A DNA stretch of 64,000 nt, from assembly GCF_007992115.1 (NCBI RefSeq), contig NZ_BJZQ01000014.1, positions 1 through 64,000 of the forward strand, read 5' to 3'. Position numbers and translations under genes: made by a program. This DNA is from Aeromicrobium flavum (GTDB lineage: Bacteria > Actinomycetota > Actinomycetes > Propionibacteriales > Nocardioidaceae). The notes below the pieces were generated by a model. It was not told the DNA's origin. It ran no database searches and worked only from the letters and a program-made list of their open reading frames with translations. The first letter of the stretch is position 1. Each line of letters starts with the position of its first letter. Below are positions 6,596 through 14,908 of this stretch, one piece after another.

Positions 6596-8301
6596 CGCAG
6601 CACCGCCCGCTCGTACTCCGCGTCGGACAGCAGGTCGGCGTGGGTGCCGGTCATCGCCACGTGTCCGTCGCGCACCACGCAGACGCGGTCGGCGGCCTGC
6701 AGCAGGGCCGGGCTGCTGGTCAGCACGATCGTGGACCGCCCGGCGCGTCGCCGGAGCCGGACGAGCCCCTCGGCGACCGCCTGCTCGGTCACCGCGTCGA
6801 CGGCGCTCGTCGGGTCGTGCAGCACCAGGACGGGGCTGTCCAGCGCCAGGGCGCGGGCCAGGCCGAGGCGCTGGCGCTGGCCGCCCGACAGGGTGCTGCC
6901 CTCGGCGCGGATCCGCCGGTCCAGGCCGTCCTCGTGCAGGGCGACGACGTCCTGGGCGGCCGAGGCCAGCAGGACGTCGGCCCACGTGTCGGGGGAGAGG
7001 GTGCCGTCCGGGTCGATCAGCTCGCGCAGCGTCCCCTCGCCGATGGAGGTCTGGTGCGGGGCGACGGTGAGCGTGGCCCGCCGGGCGTCCAGGTCGAGTC
7101 GGGTGAGGTCGGCGTCGGCCAGCAGGGCCCGGCCCGCCTCGACGGGGCACTCGCCCGCGAGCACGCCCATGAGCGCATCCCCGACGGCGGGGTCGTCCAC
7201 CGTCACCGCGAGCACCTCGCCGTCGCGCGCGGCGAGGCTGAAGGAGCGCAGGGGCCCGGCGTCCACGGTCTCGAGCGTCACGGTCGCCTCGGGCACGGTG
7301 GGCCGCGCGTCGCCGGCCGCGACCAGGCGAGGCGTGGCCAGGAACGCGGCGATCCGTCCGGCGGCGGCGCGGGACCGCGCGAACTGCGCGCTGAGGTCGC
7401 CGAGCGCGCGGATCGGCTCGGCGAGGAACTGGGTCAGGCCCACGATCGCGATGAGCTCGCCGAGGCTGATCCGGCCCTCGACGGCGGCCGTCCCCGCCAC
7501 CAGCGTGACGGCCCCCAGGAGTGCGGTGCTGAGACCGGCGGTGAGGCCCCCGAGGTGGCCCCATGACCGCGCCAGCCCGACAGTCGCGGTGGCGGCCTGC
7601 TCACTGACCGCGCGGTAGCGGGCCAGGGCGACCCCTTCGCCGCCGATGCCCTTGAGCGGACGCAGCCCGTGCACCAGGTCGGCCGCCAGGCCGGTGGCCG
7701 CGGCGGTGCGCTCCTGCTGGGCCTCGGTACGGCGGGCCACCACCGGCGACACCACCTGGACGATGACGAGCACCGCGGGGACCCCCACGAGGACGAGGAG
7801 CCCGATCGTGACGTCGACGACCATGAGGTACGCCGCGACCACGACGACGCTCGTGAGCGAGGCGATCGCGAAGCCCAGCTGGCGGAACACCGTGGGCACG
7901 AACGCCGCGTCGGAGGTGGCGAGCGCCTGCACCTCGCCGGGCAGCTGGTCGGTCCTGGCGCCCTGCGGGTGCAGCACGTGCCCGGTGATCTCCATCCGCA
8001 GCAGGTGCGCCTCCGTCTCGAGGGCACGCACCACGAACCGGCTGCCGAACCGGTACGCGAACGCGAGCACCAGGAAGAGCACGACCAGCACCAGCAGCGA
8101 CTCCACCAGCCGGCGGGCGTCGCCCGACGCGATCCCGTGGTCGACCACGAAGCCGATGACGACGGGGACGAGCGTCTCGCACAGCTGCCAGCACAGGATC
8201 AGCGGGAAGCCGCACGCGAGCAGGCGCCGCTGCCGGCGCAGGGCGCGGACGATGAGCGCGACGCCGGAACGCGGCGCCGGCGAGGACGGGGCCGGGGACA
8301 C
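6592..8301 (-). CDS. ABC exporter half-transporter, subunit with degenerate Walker A and B
   Basis: 569 residues: six-helix membrane domain (about 15-300), then a nucleotide-binding domain. The signature LSGGQRQRLGLARAL is intact. The Walker A position reads VTVDDPAVGDALMG and lacks the GKS/T core. Walker B reads VLVLHDPTSAVD, with His for the conserved Asp and Asp for the catalytic Glu. These defects mirror those of its partner, so the dimer should have one canonical and one dead ATP site. GTG 8301 follows TAGCAT (8314-8309) by 7 nt and has no Shine-Dalgarno, consistent with leaderless translation. Confidence 0.92.
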   Translation of the reverse strand: MSPAPSSPAPRSGVALIVRALRRQRRLLACGFPLILCWQLCETLVPVVIGFVVDHGIASGDARRLVESLLVLVVLFLVLAFAYRFGSRFVVRALETEAHLLRMEITGHVLHPQGARTDQLPGEVQALATSDAAFVPTVFRQLGFAIASLTSVVVVAAYLMVVDVTIGLLVLVGVPAVLVIVQVVSPVVARRTEAQQERTAAATGLAADLVHGLRPLKGIGGEGVALARYRAVSEQAATATVGLARSWGHLGGLTAGLSTALLGAVTLVAGTAAVEGRISLGELIAIVGLTQFLAEPIRALGDLSAQFARSRAAAGRIAAFLATPRLVAAGDARPTVPEATVTLETVDAGPLRSFSLAARDGEVLAVTVDDPAVGDALMGVLAGECPVEAGRALLADADLTRLDLDARRATLTVAPHQTSIGEGTLRELIDPDGTLSPDTWADVLLASAAQDVVALHEDGLDRRIRAEGSTLSGGQRQRLGLARALALDSPVLVLHDPTSAVDAVTEQAVAEGLVRLRRRAGRSTIVLTSSPALLQAADRVCVVRDGHVAMTGTHADLLSDAEYERAVLR

Positions 8302-8323
8302 CGTGCCGATGCTACGTCCCGGC

Positions 8324-10012
8324 TCAGATGCCCATCGTGGTGCGGGGGTAGAGCGCGTTGACGTCCGTGGCGACGTTCACGAGGTACGGCACGCCCGAGG
8401 CGAACGCGCGGTCGAGGGCCGGGCCGATCTCCTTCGGGTCGGTCACGAACTCGCCGCCGGCGCCGAGGGCCTGGGCCACCTGGTCGTACCGCGTGTTCGG
8501 GGCCAGGTCGGCCGCGACGTCGTAGCCGTAGAGCATCTGCATCGGGGGCTTCTCGAGGCCCCACGCCGAGTTGTTGCCCACGACGATGACGACCGGCAGG
8601 TCGTGGCGCACGAGCGTGTCGATGTCGATGATCGACATGCCCGCGGCACCGTCGCCCAGGAGCAGGACGACCTGGCTCGACGGCCGCGCGATGCGGGCCG
8701 CCATCGCCGCGCCCAGGCCGGCGCCGAGGCAGCCGTACGGGCCGGGGTCGAGCCAGCCGCCGGGCCGCTGCGGCTCGACGAACTTGCCCGCGAACGAGAC
8801 GAAGTCGCCGCCGTCGCCGATCACGACGGCGTCGTCGGCCAGGCGCGGCAGCAGCTCACCGTAGATCCTGGCTGGGTGGATGGGGTCGGCCTCGGCCATG
8901 AGCAGCGCTGCGTCGCGCTCGACCGAGGCGGCGACGACGTCGCGCAGCTCGGTGAGCCACGACGACCAGTCGGGCCTGGTCGGGGCGGCCTGCAGTCGGG
9001 CGAGCAGGCCGTCGAAGACCAGGCTGAGGTCGCCGGCGACCGACCCGCCGAGCGCGGCGTGCGCCGACAGCTGACCGGGGGAGTCGGCGACGTGCACCGT
9101 GACAGCCGGGTCGCCGCCCTCCTTGCCGCCGAAGCGACCGAAGCCCAGGCGGAAGTCCAGCGGCGTGCCCACGACCACGACGACGTCCGCCGTGCCGAGA
9201 GCGCGCGAGCGGGCCTTGGTGACGAGGTTCGGGTGGCCGCCGGGCACGATGCCTCGACCCATGCCGTTCGCGATGGCGGGGATGCCCGCCTCCTCGACGA
9301 AGCGCAGTGCCGCCTCCTCGGCATGGTCGGACCACACGTCGGAGCCGAGGATGACGACGGGTCGCCGGGCCCCGGCCAACAGGCCGGCGATCGCGTTCAC
9401 CGCGTCCGGATCGGGCTCGAGGCGGTCGGTCGACGGACCGGTCGACGTGTGGCCGACGGGCCCGGAGTTGAAGAACTCGTCCATCGGGATGTCGACGAAG
9501 GCCGGTCCGCGGTGCGACGTCCCCGCCAGCGTGAACGCCTCGTCGACGACCGGCGCGATGTCGGCCAACCTCGACGCGGTGGTCGCGTACTTGGTGATGG
9601 TCTCGAAGATCGGCGGGTGGTCCAGCTCCTGCAGGGTGCCGGTGCCCCACGTCGAAGCGGCGGCGCGCCCACCGATGACGACCAGGGGAGCGCCCGAGAA
9701 GTACGCCTGGGCGACCGGGCTGACACCGTTGGTCACGCCGGGGCCGGCGGTCAGCACGGCCAGGCCGGGGGTCCGGGTCAGCTTGCCGATGGCCTCGGCC
9801 GCGAAGACCGCCGACGGCTCGTGGCGCACGTCGATGATCGGCATCGGCTCGTCGGACTTCACGGCGGCGTCGTACATCGGGAAGATGTGGGCACCCGAGA
9901 GGGTGAACATCGCCTCGGCGCCGTGGGCACGCGCGACATCGAGCGCGTGGTGGCCACCATGAGGTCCGGTGGGCGCGGGGAACGCGGCGTCCTGGGTCGG
10001 CTCTTCGGTCAT
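8324..10012 (-). CDS. Thiamine-diphosphate enzyme of the acetolactate synthase family
   Basis: 562 residues with the three-domain layout of ThDP decarboxylases/carboligases: an N-terminal pyrimidine domain with the catalytic Glu (RHEPSAVFAAEAIG), a central domain, and a C-terminal PP domain with GDGAAGMSIIDIDTLVRHDL ending in NN. It resembles the acetolactate-synthase-like proteins that accompany, but are not, the biosynthetic enzyme. No regulatory subunit is adjacent. Oxalyl-CoA decarboxylase- or benzaldehyde-lyase-like activity is possible. ATG 10012 lies 7 nt after TAACCT (10025-10020). Upstream in-frame codons belong to the divergent promoter region. Confidence 0.85.
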   Translation of the reverse strand: MTEEPTQDAAFPAPTGPHGGHHALDVARAHGAEAMFTLSGAHIFPMYDAAVKSDEPMPIIDVRHEPSAVFAAEAIGKLTRTPGLAVLTAGPGVTNGVSPVAQAYFSGAPLVVIGGRAAASTWGTGTLQELDHPPIFETITKYATTASRLADIAPVVDEAFTLAGTSHRGPAFVDIPMDEFFNSGPVGHTSTGPSTDRLEPDPDAVNAIAGLLAGARRPVVILGSDVWSDHAEEAALRFVEEAGIPAIANGMGRGIVPGGHPNLVTKARSRALGTADVVVVVGTPLDFRLGFGRFGGKEGGDPAVTVHVADSPGQLSAHAALGGSVAGDLSLVFDGLLARLQAAPTRPDWSSWLTELRDVVAASVERDAALLMAEADPIHPARIYGELLPRLADDAVVIGDGGDFVSFAGKFVEPQRPGGWLDPGPYGCLGAGLGAAMAARIARPSSQVVLLLGDGAAGMSIIDIDTLVRHDLPVVIVVGNNSAWGLEKPPMQMLYGYDVAADLAPNTRYDQVAQALGAGGEFVTDPKEIGPALDRAFASGVPYLVNVATDVNALYPRTTMGI

Positions 10013-10063
10013 GTGACGCAGGTTACCCGCGAGTCGCTTTCTGAGGAGCAATAGGCTCAGGAC

Positions 10064-11458
10064 GTGCCCTCCTTCGAAGACATCGCCGACGCTCAGACCG
10101 CGCTGACGACGGCCCAGATCGACCGTCTGCAGCTGCTGGTCACCGACTGGCAGATCGTCGCCGACCTGTCGTTCAGCGACCTCGTGCTCTGGGTCGACGA
10201 CGCCGAGGACAAGGGCATGTGGGCGGCTGCGCAGATCCGTCCCACGACCGGTCCGACGACGCTGCTGGAGGACGTTGTCGGCACCTTCGTGCCCCGGGAC
10301 GTGTCCGACGTGCACGACGAGAAGCTCGGCGACGGCACGCGGGTCCGTCAGGCGGCCGTCCCGGTGATGTGGGCCGGTCGGCGCATCGGCGTGATCGTCC
10401 AGCGCCGCCCCGCCACCAACCGGCGTGCGGCCGGCGCGCTCGAGTCGGCGTACCGGCGCACGAGCGAGGAGCTCTTCGAGATGATCCGCCGCGGCGAGTT
10501 CCCGCTGCCGGGGGTCCCGTCCGAGCTGGCCGACTCGCTGCGCGTCGGGGACGGCTTCGTGCGGACCGACTCCTCGGGGAAGGTGTCGTACGCCAGCCCC
10601 AACGCCCTCTCGGCCTACCGGCGCCTGGGGTACGTGGGCGACCTGCAGGGCGCCGACCTGATCGAGCTGAGCACCGAGTTGATCGGCGCGGACGCCGACC
10701 GCCCGTTCAGCACCCTCTTCGGCGCGGGCGAGACCGAGGCCGAGATCGAGAGCGGTGGGGCGTCGATGCTGCTGCGGATCATGCCGTTGCGCAGCGGGGG
10801 CCAGGCCACGGGCTCATTGATCCTGCTGCGCGACGTCACCGAGCTGCGCCTGCGCGAGCGCGAGCTGGTGTCGAAGGACGCGACGATCCGCGAGATCCAC
10901 CACCGGGTCAAGAACAACCTGCAGACCGTCGCCGCGCTGCTGCGCCTGCAGAGCCGGCGGATGGAGATCCCGGCGGCCCGCGAGGCGCTGCAGGAGGCGG
11001 AGCGGCGCGTGGGGTCCATCGCCCTCGTCCACGAGACGCTGAGCCAGTCGTTCGACGAGTCGGTGGAGTTCGACGCGATCGCGGACACGCTGCTGCGCAC
11101 CGTGCTCGACGTGGGCGGGGGCGTGGTGAAGGCCGAGCGCGTCGGGTCGTTCGGCCTGGTGCCGGCCGAGATCGCCACGCCGCTGGCGATGACCCTGACC
11201 GAGCTGGTGCAGAACGCCGCGGAGCACGCCTTCGGCCCGGAGGGCGGGCGGGTGACCCTCGCGGTCAACCGCATCCGCGGGCGGATCCGGCTGCGGGTCA
11301 GCGACGACGGCAGGGGGCTGCCGGACGACTTCGATCCGACGCTCAGCCTGGGACTGTCGATCGTGTCGACGCTGGTCCGGGGCGAGCTGAAGGGGGAGCT
11401 GGACTACGAGTCGTCGCCGGCGGACGGCACGACGGTGACGATCGCGTTCGGCCTGTGA
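10064..11458 (+). CDS. pdtaS: PdtaS-type sensor histidine kinase
   Basis: 464 residues. The N-terminal GAF-like domain (about 1-145) is followed by a PAS domain (about 165-270), a HisKA_2 dimerisation helix with the phospho-His in EIHHRVKNNLQTVAALLRLQ, and a HATPase domain (LTELVQNAAEHAF, DDGRGLP). There is no membrane segment, so it is cytosolic. In mycobacteria PdtaS phosphorylates the ANTAR-type antiterminator PdtaR and senses copper or nitric oxide. No pdtaR is seen in this window. GTG 10064 is 6 nt after TAGGCT (10052-10057), so it is probably leaderless, divergent from the ThDP enzyme. Confidence 0.92.
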   Translation: MPSFEDIADAQTALTTAQIDRLQLLVTDWQIVADLSFSDLVLWVDDAEDKGMWAAAQIRPTTGPTTLLEDVVGTFVPRDVSDVHDEKLGDGTRVRQAAVPVMWAGRRIGVIVQRRPATNRRAAGALESAYRRTSEELFEMIRRGEFPLPGVPSELADSLRVGDGFVRTDSSGKVSYASPNALSAYRRLGYVGDLQGADLIELSTELIGADADRPFSTLFGAGETEAEIESGGASMLLRIMPLRSGGQATGSLILLRDVTELRLRERELVSKDATIREIHHRVKNNLQTVAALLRLQSRRMEIPAAREALQEAERRVGSIALVHETLSQSFDESVEFDAIADTLLRTVLDVGGGVVKAERVGSFGLVPAEIATPLAMTLTELVQNAAEHAFGPEGGRVTLAVNRIRGRIRLRVSDDGRGLPDDFDPTLSLGLSIVSTLVRGELKGELDYESSPADGTTVTIAFGL

Positions 11459-11485
11459 CGGTGCGCCGGGGTCGGGGGACCGAGG

Positions 11486-11737
11486 TCAGGCGGTACGGAT
11501 GCGGGCGCGGGCGTTGCGGCGCTTGAGCGCGCGGCGCTCGTCCTCGCTGAGGCCGCCCCAGACGCCGTGGTCCTGGCCGGACTCGAGCGCCCACTGCAGG
11601 CACTGCTCCTGCACGTCGCAACGGCGGCAGACGAGCTTGGCCTCTTCCACCTGCAGGATCGCAGGACCGGTGTTGCCGATCGGGAAGAACAGCTCGGGAT
11701 CTTCGTCCAGGCATGCCGAACGATGACGCCAATCCAT
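11486..11737 (-). CDS. whiB1: WhiB1-type iron-sulphur transcription factor
   Basis: 83 residues. C9, C37, C40 and C46 are the four [4Fe-4S] ligands at the exact spacing of mycobacterial WhiB1, followed by the GVWGGLS turn and a basic RRALKRRNARARIRTA tail. WhiB1 binds the primary sigma factor region 4, is nitric-oxide sensitive and is essential in mycobacteria. AAGGAG lies 4 nt before ATG 11737. The 177-nt region upstream is AT-richer than its surroundings and holds a weak CRP-like site. Confidence 0.93.
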   Translation of the reverse strand: MDWRHRSACLDEDPELFFPIGNTGPAILQVEEAKLVCRRCDVQEQCLQWALESGQDHGVWGGLSEDERRALKRRNARARIRTA

Positions 11738-11857
11738 ACTGCTCCTTAGGGCCGAGATCTGGGGGGTGCGCCGTGAAGAGGGCGCGACTCAACTCCTTTA
11801 GTTTCCCAAGGTTTCGTGCACATCACAACAGATAGACACGAGCGGTTCTGTCGGAAA

Positions 11858-11873
11858 TGTCACAGCAGCCACA
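11858..11873. promoter_or_regulatory. Possible CRP-like site between whiB1 and a membrane gene
   Basis: TGTCA-N6-CCACA matches 8 of 10 conserved positions of the CRP consensus TGTGA-N6-TCACA. Mycobacterium tuberculosis whiB1 is known to be CRP-regulated. A match of this quality can arise by chance. Confidence 0.3.
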
Positions 11874-11914
11874 GGGGTACAGTGCTTGAAATCGCGCCCC
11901 GATAGCCTGAGAGC

Positions 11915-12307
11915 GTGCCCTCCGCCTCCCGGATCCCGCTCGTCATCGCCGCCTCCGTCGTCGCGCTGCAGGCCCTCGTCTTCCTCGTCCTGGCGGTTCT
12001 CGACCTCGCCGGGCTGGTGTCCGGACGGATCGCCGTGGGCGTGGGCATCGGCCTGTTGCTGGGGATCCTCGGGCTCGGGCTCGGAGCCGCCGCGGTGGGC
12101 CTGCTGCGCGGTGCGCACGTCGCGCGCGGACCCGTCGTGGTCGCGCAGCTGATCGGGCTGGGACTGGCGTGGTCGCTGCGCCACCCCGACCCGAACACCG
12201 GCGACAACCGGCTGGTCGCGCTGGCCATCGCGATCTCGGCGCTGGTGGTGCTCGGCTGCCTGGCCACCGGACCGGCCCGCCGGGCGCTGGCCGACGACGG
12301 GCAGTGA
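11915..12307 (+). CDS. Small four-helix membrane protein
   Basis: 130 residues, of which most lie in four hydrophobic helices (about 8-33, 38-62, 66-88, 96-117), with a short polar loop HPDPNTGDNR before the last. I recognise no family; short integral membrane proteins of this style are common in Actinobacteria. GTG 11915 is 6 nt after TAGCCT (11903-11908), indicating a leaderless start. It is transcribed toward malic enzyme with a 118-nt gap. Confidence 0.75.
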   Translation: MPSASRIPLVIAASVVALQALVFLVLAVLDLAGLVSGRIAVGVGIGLLLGILGLGLGAAAVGLLRGAHVARGPVVVAQLIGLGLAWSLRHPDPNTGDNRLVALAIAISALVVLGCLATGPARRALADDGQ

Positions 12308-12425
12308 TGACCGATGTGCGAGACTGGACGGTGGGGCACACCCCGTCCTCACCTGCGGCACGAGACCGCACACGGCCGCCGGATCGGCGCCGTCCGCACC
12401 TGAAGTCCATGCTGTGCGAGGAACC

Positions 12426-13640
12426 ATGTCCACCCAACTCGACCCGATCGATGCCGACCTGCTCATGACGCTCACCGAACACGACGACCCCGTTTTCGCC
12501 CTCCACCGCGGAGGAAAGATGGAAGTCGCCTCGACGGTACCCGTGGCCGACGCCGACGACCTGTCGCTGGCGTACACGCCGGGCGTCGCGCGCGTGTGCG
12601 AGGCGATCGCCGCCGACCCGGAGGTCGCCCACGAGTACACGTGGGTCGGCAACACCGTCGCCGTCATCACCGACGGCACCGCCGTGCTCGGCCTGGGCGA
12701 CATCGGTCCCGCCGCCGCCATGCCCGTCATGGAGGGCAAGGCGATCCTGTTCAAGCAGTTCGGCGGCGTCGACGCCATCCCGATCGCGCTGGACACCACC
12801 GACACCGACGAGATCGTCGAGACGATCGTGCGCCTCGCGCCGACGTTCGGCGGCGTCAACCTCGAGGACATCTCCAGCCCGCGCTGCTTCGAGATCGAGC
12901 GTCGGCTCATCGAGCGGCTCGACATCCCCGTCTTCCACGACGACCAGCACGGCACGGCCGTGGTCGTCCTGGCCGGCCTGTACAACGCCCTGCGTCTCAC
13001 CGACCGCGAGCCGGACGAGGTCAAGGTCGTCATCTCCGGCGCCGGCGCCGCGGGCGTCGCGATCACCAAGATCCTGCGCTCGGCGGGCGTCCGCAAGATC
13101 AGCGTCGTCGACCGCACGGGCGTCATCACGCCCGAGCGCGAGAACCTCGGCGAGGTCAAGCAGTGGCTCGCCGACGAGACGGCCGGCTGGGCCCGCCCCG
13201 GCTCGGTGTCGGACGCGCTCGACGGCGCCGACGTCTTCATCGGCGTCTCCGGCGGCACGATCCCGGAGGAGGCCGTCGCGGCGATGGCCCCGGACGCGAT
13301 CATCTTCGCGCTGGCCAACCCGCAGCCCGAGGTGCACCCCGACATCGCGAACCGGCACGCGCGGATCGTCGCCACGGGCCGCTCGGACTTCCCGAACCAG
13401 CTCAACAACGTGCTGGTCTTCCCGGGCATCTTCCGCGGCGCCCTCGACGTGCGCGCCACGATGATCTCGGAGTCGATGAAGCTCGCCGCGGCCCGCGCCA
13501 TCGCCGACCTGGTCGACGACGACGAGCTGTCCGAGACGCACATCATCCCGTCGCCGTTCGATCCCCGGGTCTCGCAGGCGGTCGCCCGCGCGGTCACGGA
13601 CACGGCGCGTCGCGACGGCCTGGCCCGTCGCCCCTACTGA
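12426..13640 (+). CDS. NAD(P)-dependent malic enzyme
   Basis: 404 residues, the length of the short bacterial malic enzymes. It converts malate to pyruvate and CO2. Motifs: YTPGVARVCEAI, WVGNTVAVITDGTAVLGLGDIG, the metal site in NLEDISSPRCFEIE, FHDDQHGTAVV, and the NAD(P)-binding GAGAAGVAI. The GAGAAG loop does not by itself fix cofactor choice. ATG 12426 follows GAGGA; an ATG 12 nt upstream is in frame but lacks a ribosome site. A GC hairpin follows at 13647-13672. Confidence 0.93.
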   Translation: MSTQLDPIDADLLMTLTEHDDPVFALHRGGKMEVASTVPVADADDLSLAYTPGVARVCEAIAADPEVAHEYTWVGNTVAVITDGTAVLGLGDIGPAAAMPVMEGKAILFKQFGGVDAIPIALDTTDTDEIVETIVRLAPTFGGVNLEDISSPRCFEIERRLIERLDIPVFHDDQHGTAVVVLAGLYNALRLTDREPDEVKVVISGAGAAGVAITKILRSAGVRKISVVDRTGVITPERENLGEVKQWLADETAGWARPGSVSDALDGADVFIGVSGGTIPEEAVAAMAPDAIIFALANPQPEVHPDIANRHARIVATGRSDFPNQLNNVLVFPGIFRGALDVRATMISESMKLAAARAIADLVDDDELSETHIIPSPFDPRVSQAVARAVTDTARRDGLARRPY

Positions 13641-13646
13641 TCCCCA

Positions 13647-13672
13647 GCGCCCCTCGCGGGCGGGCGGGGCGC
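13647..13672 (+). terminator. Hairpin after malic enzyme
   Basis: GCGCCCC (13647-13653) pairs perfectly with GGGGCGC (13666-13672) around a 12-nt loop, six bases after the stop codon; no U-tract. TAGGGT (13681-13686) just beyond may be the -10 of the next gene. Confidence 0.55.
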
Positions 13673-13724
13673 GACCCGGTTAGGGTCGCACCGTAGTTGC
13701 TCGTCACGACCCAGGAGATCGCCA

Positions 13725-14693
13725 GTGTTCGCCGTCTACGCCGCCTCGATGGACCCGAAGAACCCCATGGACGGACTGGTCGTCGGTGAACGACCCGATC
13801 CCCAGGTGCCGGACGGCTGGACCACGGTGACCGTCAAGGCCGCCTCGATCAATCACCACGACGTGTGGAGCCTGCGCGGCGTGGGACTGCGCGAGGAGTC
13901 CCTGCCGATGATTCTCGGCTGCGACGCCGCGGGCTACGACGAGGACGGCAACGAGGTCATCGTGCACGCCGTCATCAGCGATCCCGACTGGGTCGGTGAC
14001 GAGACGCTCGACCCGCGCCGTTCGCTGCTGTCCGAGCGTCACCAGGGCACCTTCGCCGACCAGGTGGCCGTGCCGCGCCGCAACGTCGTCCCCAAGCCCG
14101 CTGGCCTGACGATGGCCGAGGCGGCGTGCCTGCCCACCGCGTGGCTGACGGCCTACCGGATGCTCTTCACGCAGGCCGACCTCAACCCCGGCGACGCCGT
14201 CCTGGTCCAGGGGGCCGGGGGAGGCGTGGCCACCGCCGCGATCACGCTCGCGCGCGCGGCCGGCTTCCGCGTCTTCGCCACCAGTCGCGACGAGGACAAG
14301 CGCCAGCGCGCCCTCGACATCGGCGCCCACGAGGCGCTCGAGTCCGGCGCGCGACTGCCGGTCAAGGTCGACGCGGTCATCGAGACCGTCGGCGCCGCCA
14401 CGTGGTCGCACTCGATCAAGTCGATGCGTCCCGGCGGCACCCTCGTGATCGCCGGCGCCACCTCGGGCGATGCCCCGTCGCACGCCGAGCTGACCCGGAT
14501 CTTCTTCCAGCAGATGCGCGTCCACGGCTCCACGATGGGCACGCGCGAGGAGCTGCGCCGACTGGCCGAGTTCATGGACGTCACGGGCACCAAGCCGCTC
14601 ATCGACGCCGAGATCCCCATGGAGCAGGCCGCCGACGGCCTCCAGCGCGTCGTCGACGGCGACGTCTTCGGCAAGATCGTCCTCACCCGCTGA
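13725..14693 (+). CDS. MDR-family zinc-type alcohol dehydrogenase/quinone oxidoreductase
   Basis: 322 residues with the GroES-like N-terminal half (VKAASINHHDVWSLRGVG, GCDAAGYDEDG) and a Rossmann domain whose dinucleotide loop is GAGGGVATAAITLARAAG. The catalytic-zinc Cys/His set of true alcohol dehydrogenases is not evident, so an NADPH quinone- or enal-reductase activity is more likely. GTG 13725 is preceded by CAGGAG and by a TAGGGT hexamer 39 nt upstream. No pathway partner is adjacent. Confidence 0.85.
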   Translation: MFAVYAASMDPKNPMDGLVVGERPDPQVPDGWTTVTVKAASINHHDVWSLRGVGLREESLPMILGCDAAGYDEDGNEVIVHAVISDPDWVGDETLDPRRSLLSERHQGTFADQVAVPRRNVVPKPAGLTMAEAACLPTAWLTAYRMLFTQADLNPGDAVLVQGAGGGVATAAITLARAAGFRVFATSRDEDKRQRALDIGAHEALESGARLPVKVDAVIETVGAATWSHSIKSMRPGGTLVIAGATSGDAPSHAELTRIFFQQMRVHGSTMGTREELRRLAEFMDVTGTKPLIDAEIPMEQAADGLQRVVDGDVFGKIVLTR

Positions 14694-14728
14694 CGTCCCC
14701 ACCTCCGCCATTCGGGGTGGCAGGGTGA

Positions 14729-14905
14729 CTATTCGTCGTCGTCGTCGAGGCGGGCCAGCCAGGTGGCGAGCCGCTCGACGGGCACCTCGAACTCAGGGTT
14801 GAGGTCGACGAAGATCGAGAACTGCTCGGCCAGCCAGGCGAAGGAGACCTCCTCCTCCCCCCGGCGGGCCGTCAGCTCCTCGATGCCGCGATCGGTGAAG
14901 TACAC
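14729..14905 (-). CDS. DUF6104-family small acidic protein
   Basis: 58 residues: VYFTDRGIEELTARRGEEE, then a helical middle with SFAWLAEQF and FVDLNPEFEVP, ending in LARLDDDDE. Small proteins of this pattern occur across Actinobacteria and are usually named DUF6104; their function is unknown. GTG 14905 lies 3 nt downstream of the kgd stop, so the two are cotranscribed. Confidence 0.8.
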   Translation of the reverse strand: MYFTDRGIEELTARRGEEEVSFAWLAEQFSIFVDLNPEFEVPVERLATWLARLDDDDE

Positions 14906-14908
14906 GGC

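Noticed and set aside
6596-7564. N-terminal extension of the ABC subunit encoded from 6595
   Set aside because: The in-frame extension is a shadow of the partner subunit; the ATGA overlap and normal family length fix the start at 6595.
4322-7618. Plus-strand open frame of about 1100 codons
   Set aside because: Antisense to bL37, thioesterase and both ABC subunits; no domain, biased Arg/Gly composition typical of GC-rich shadows.
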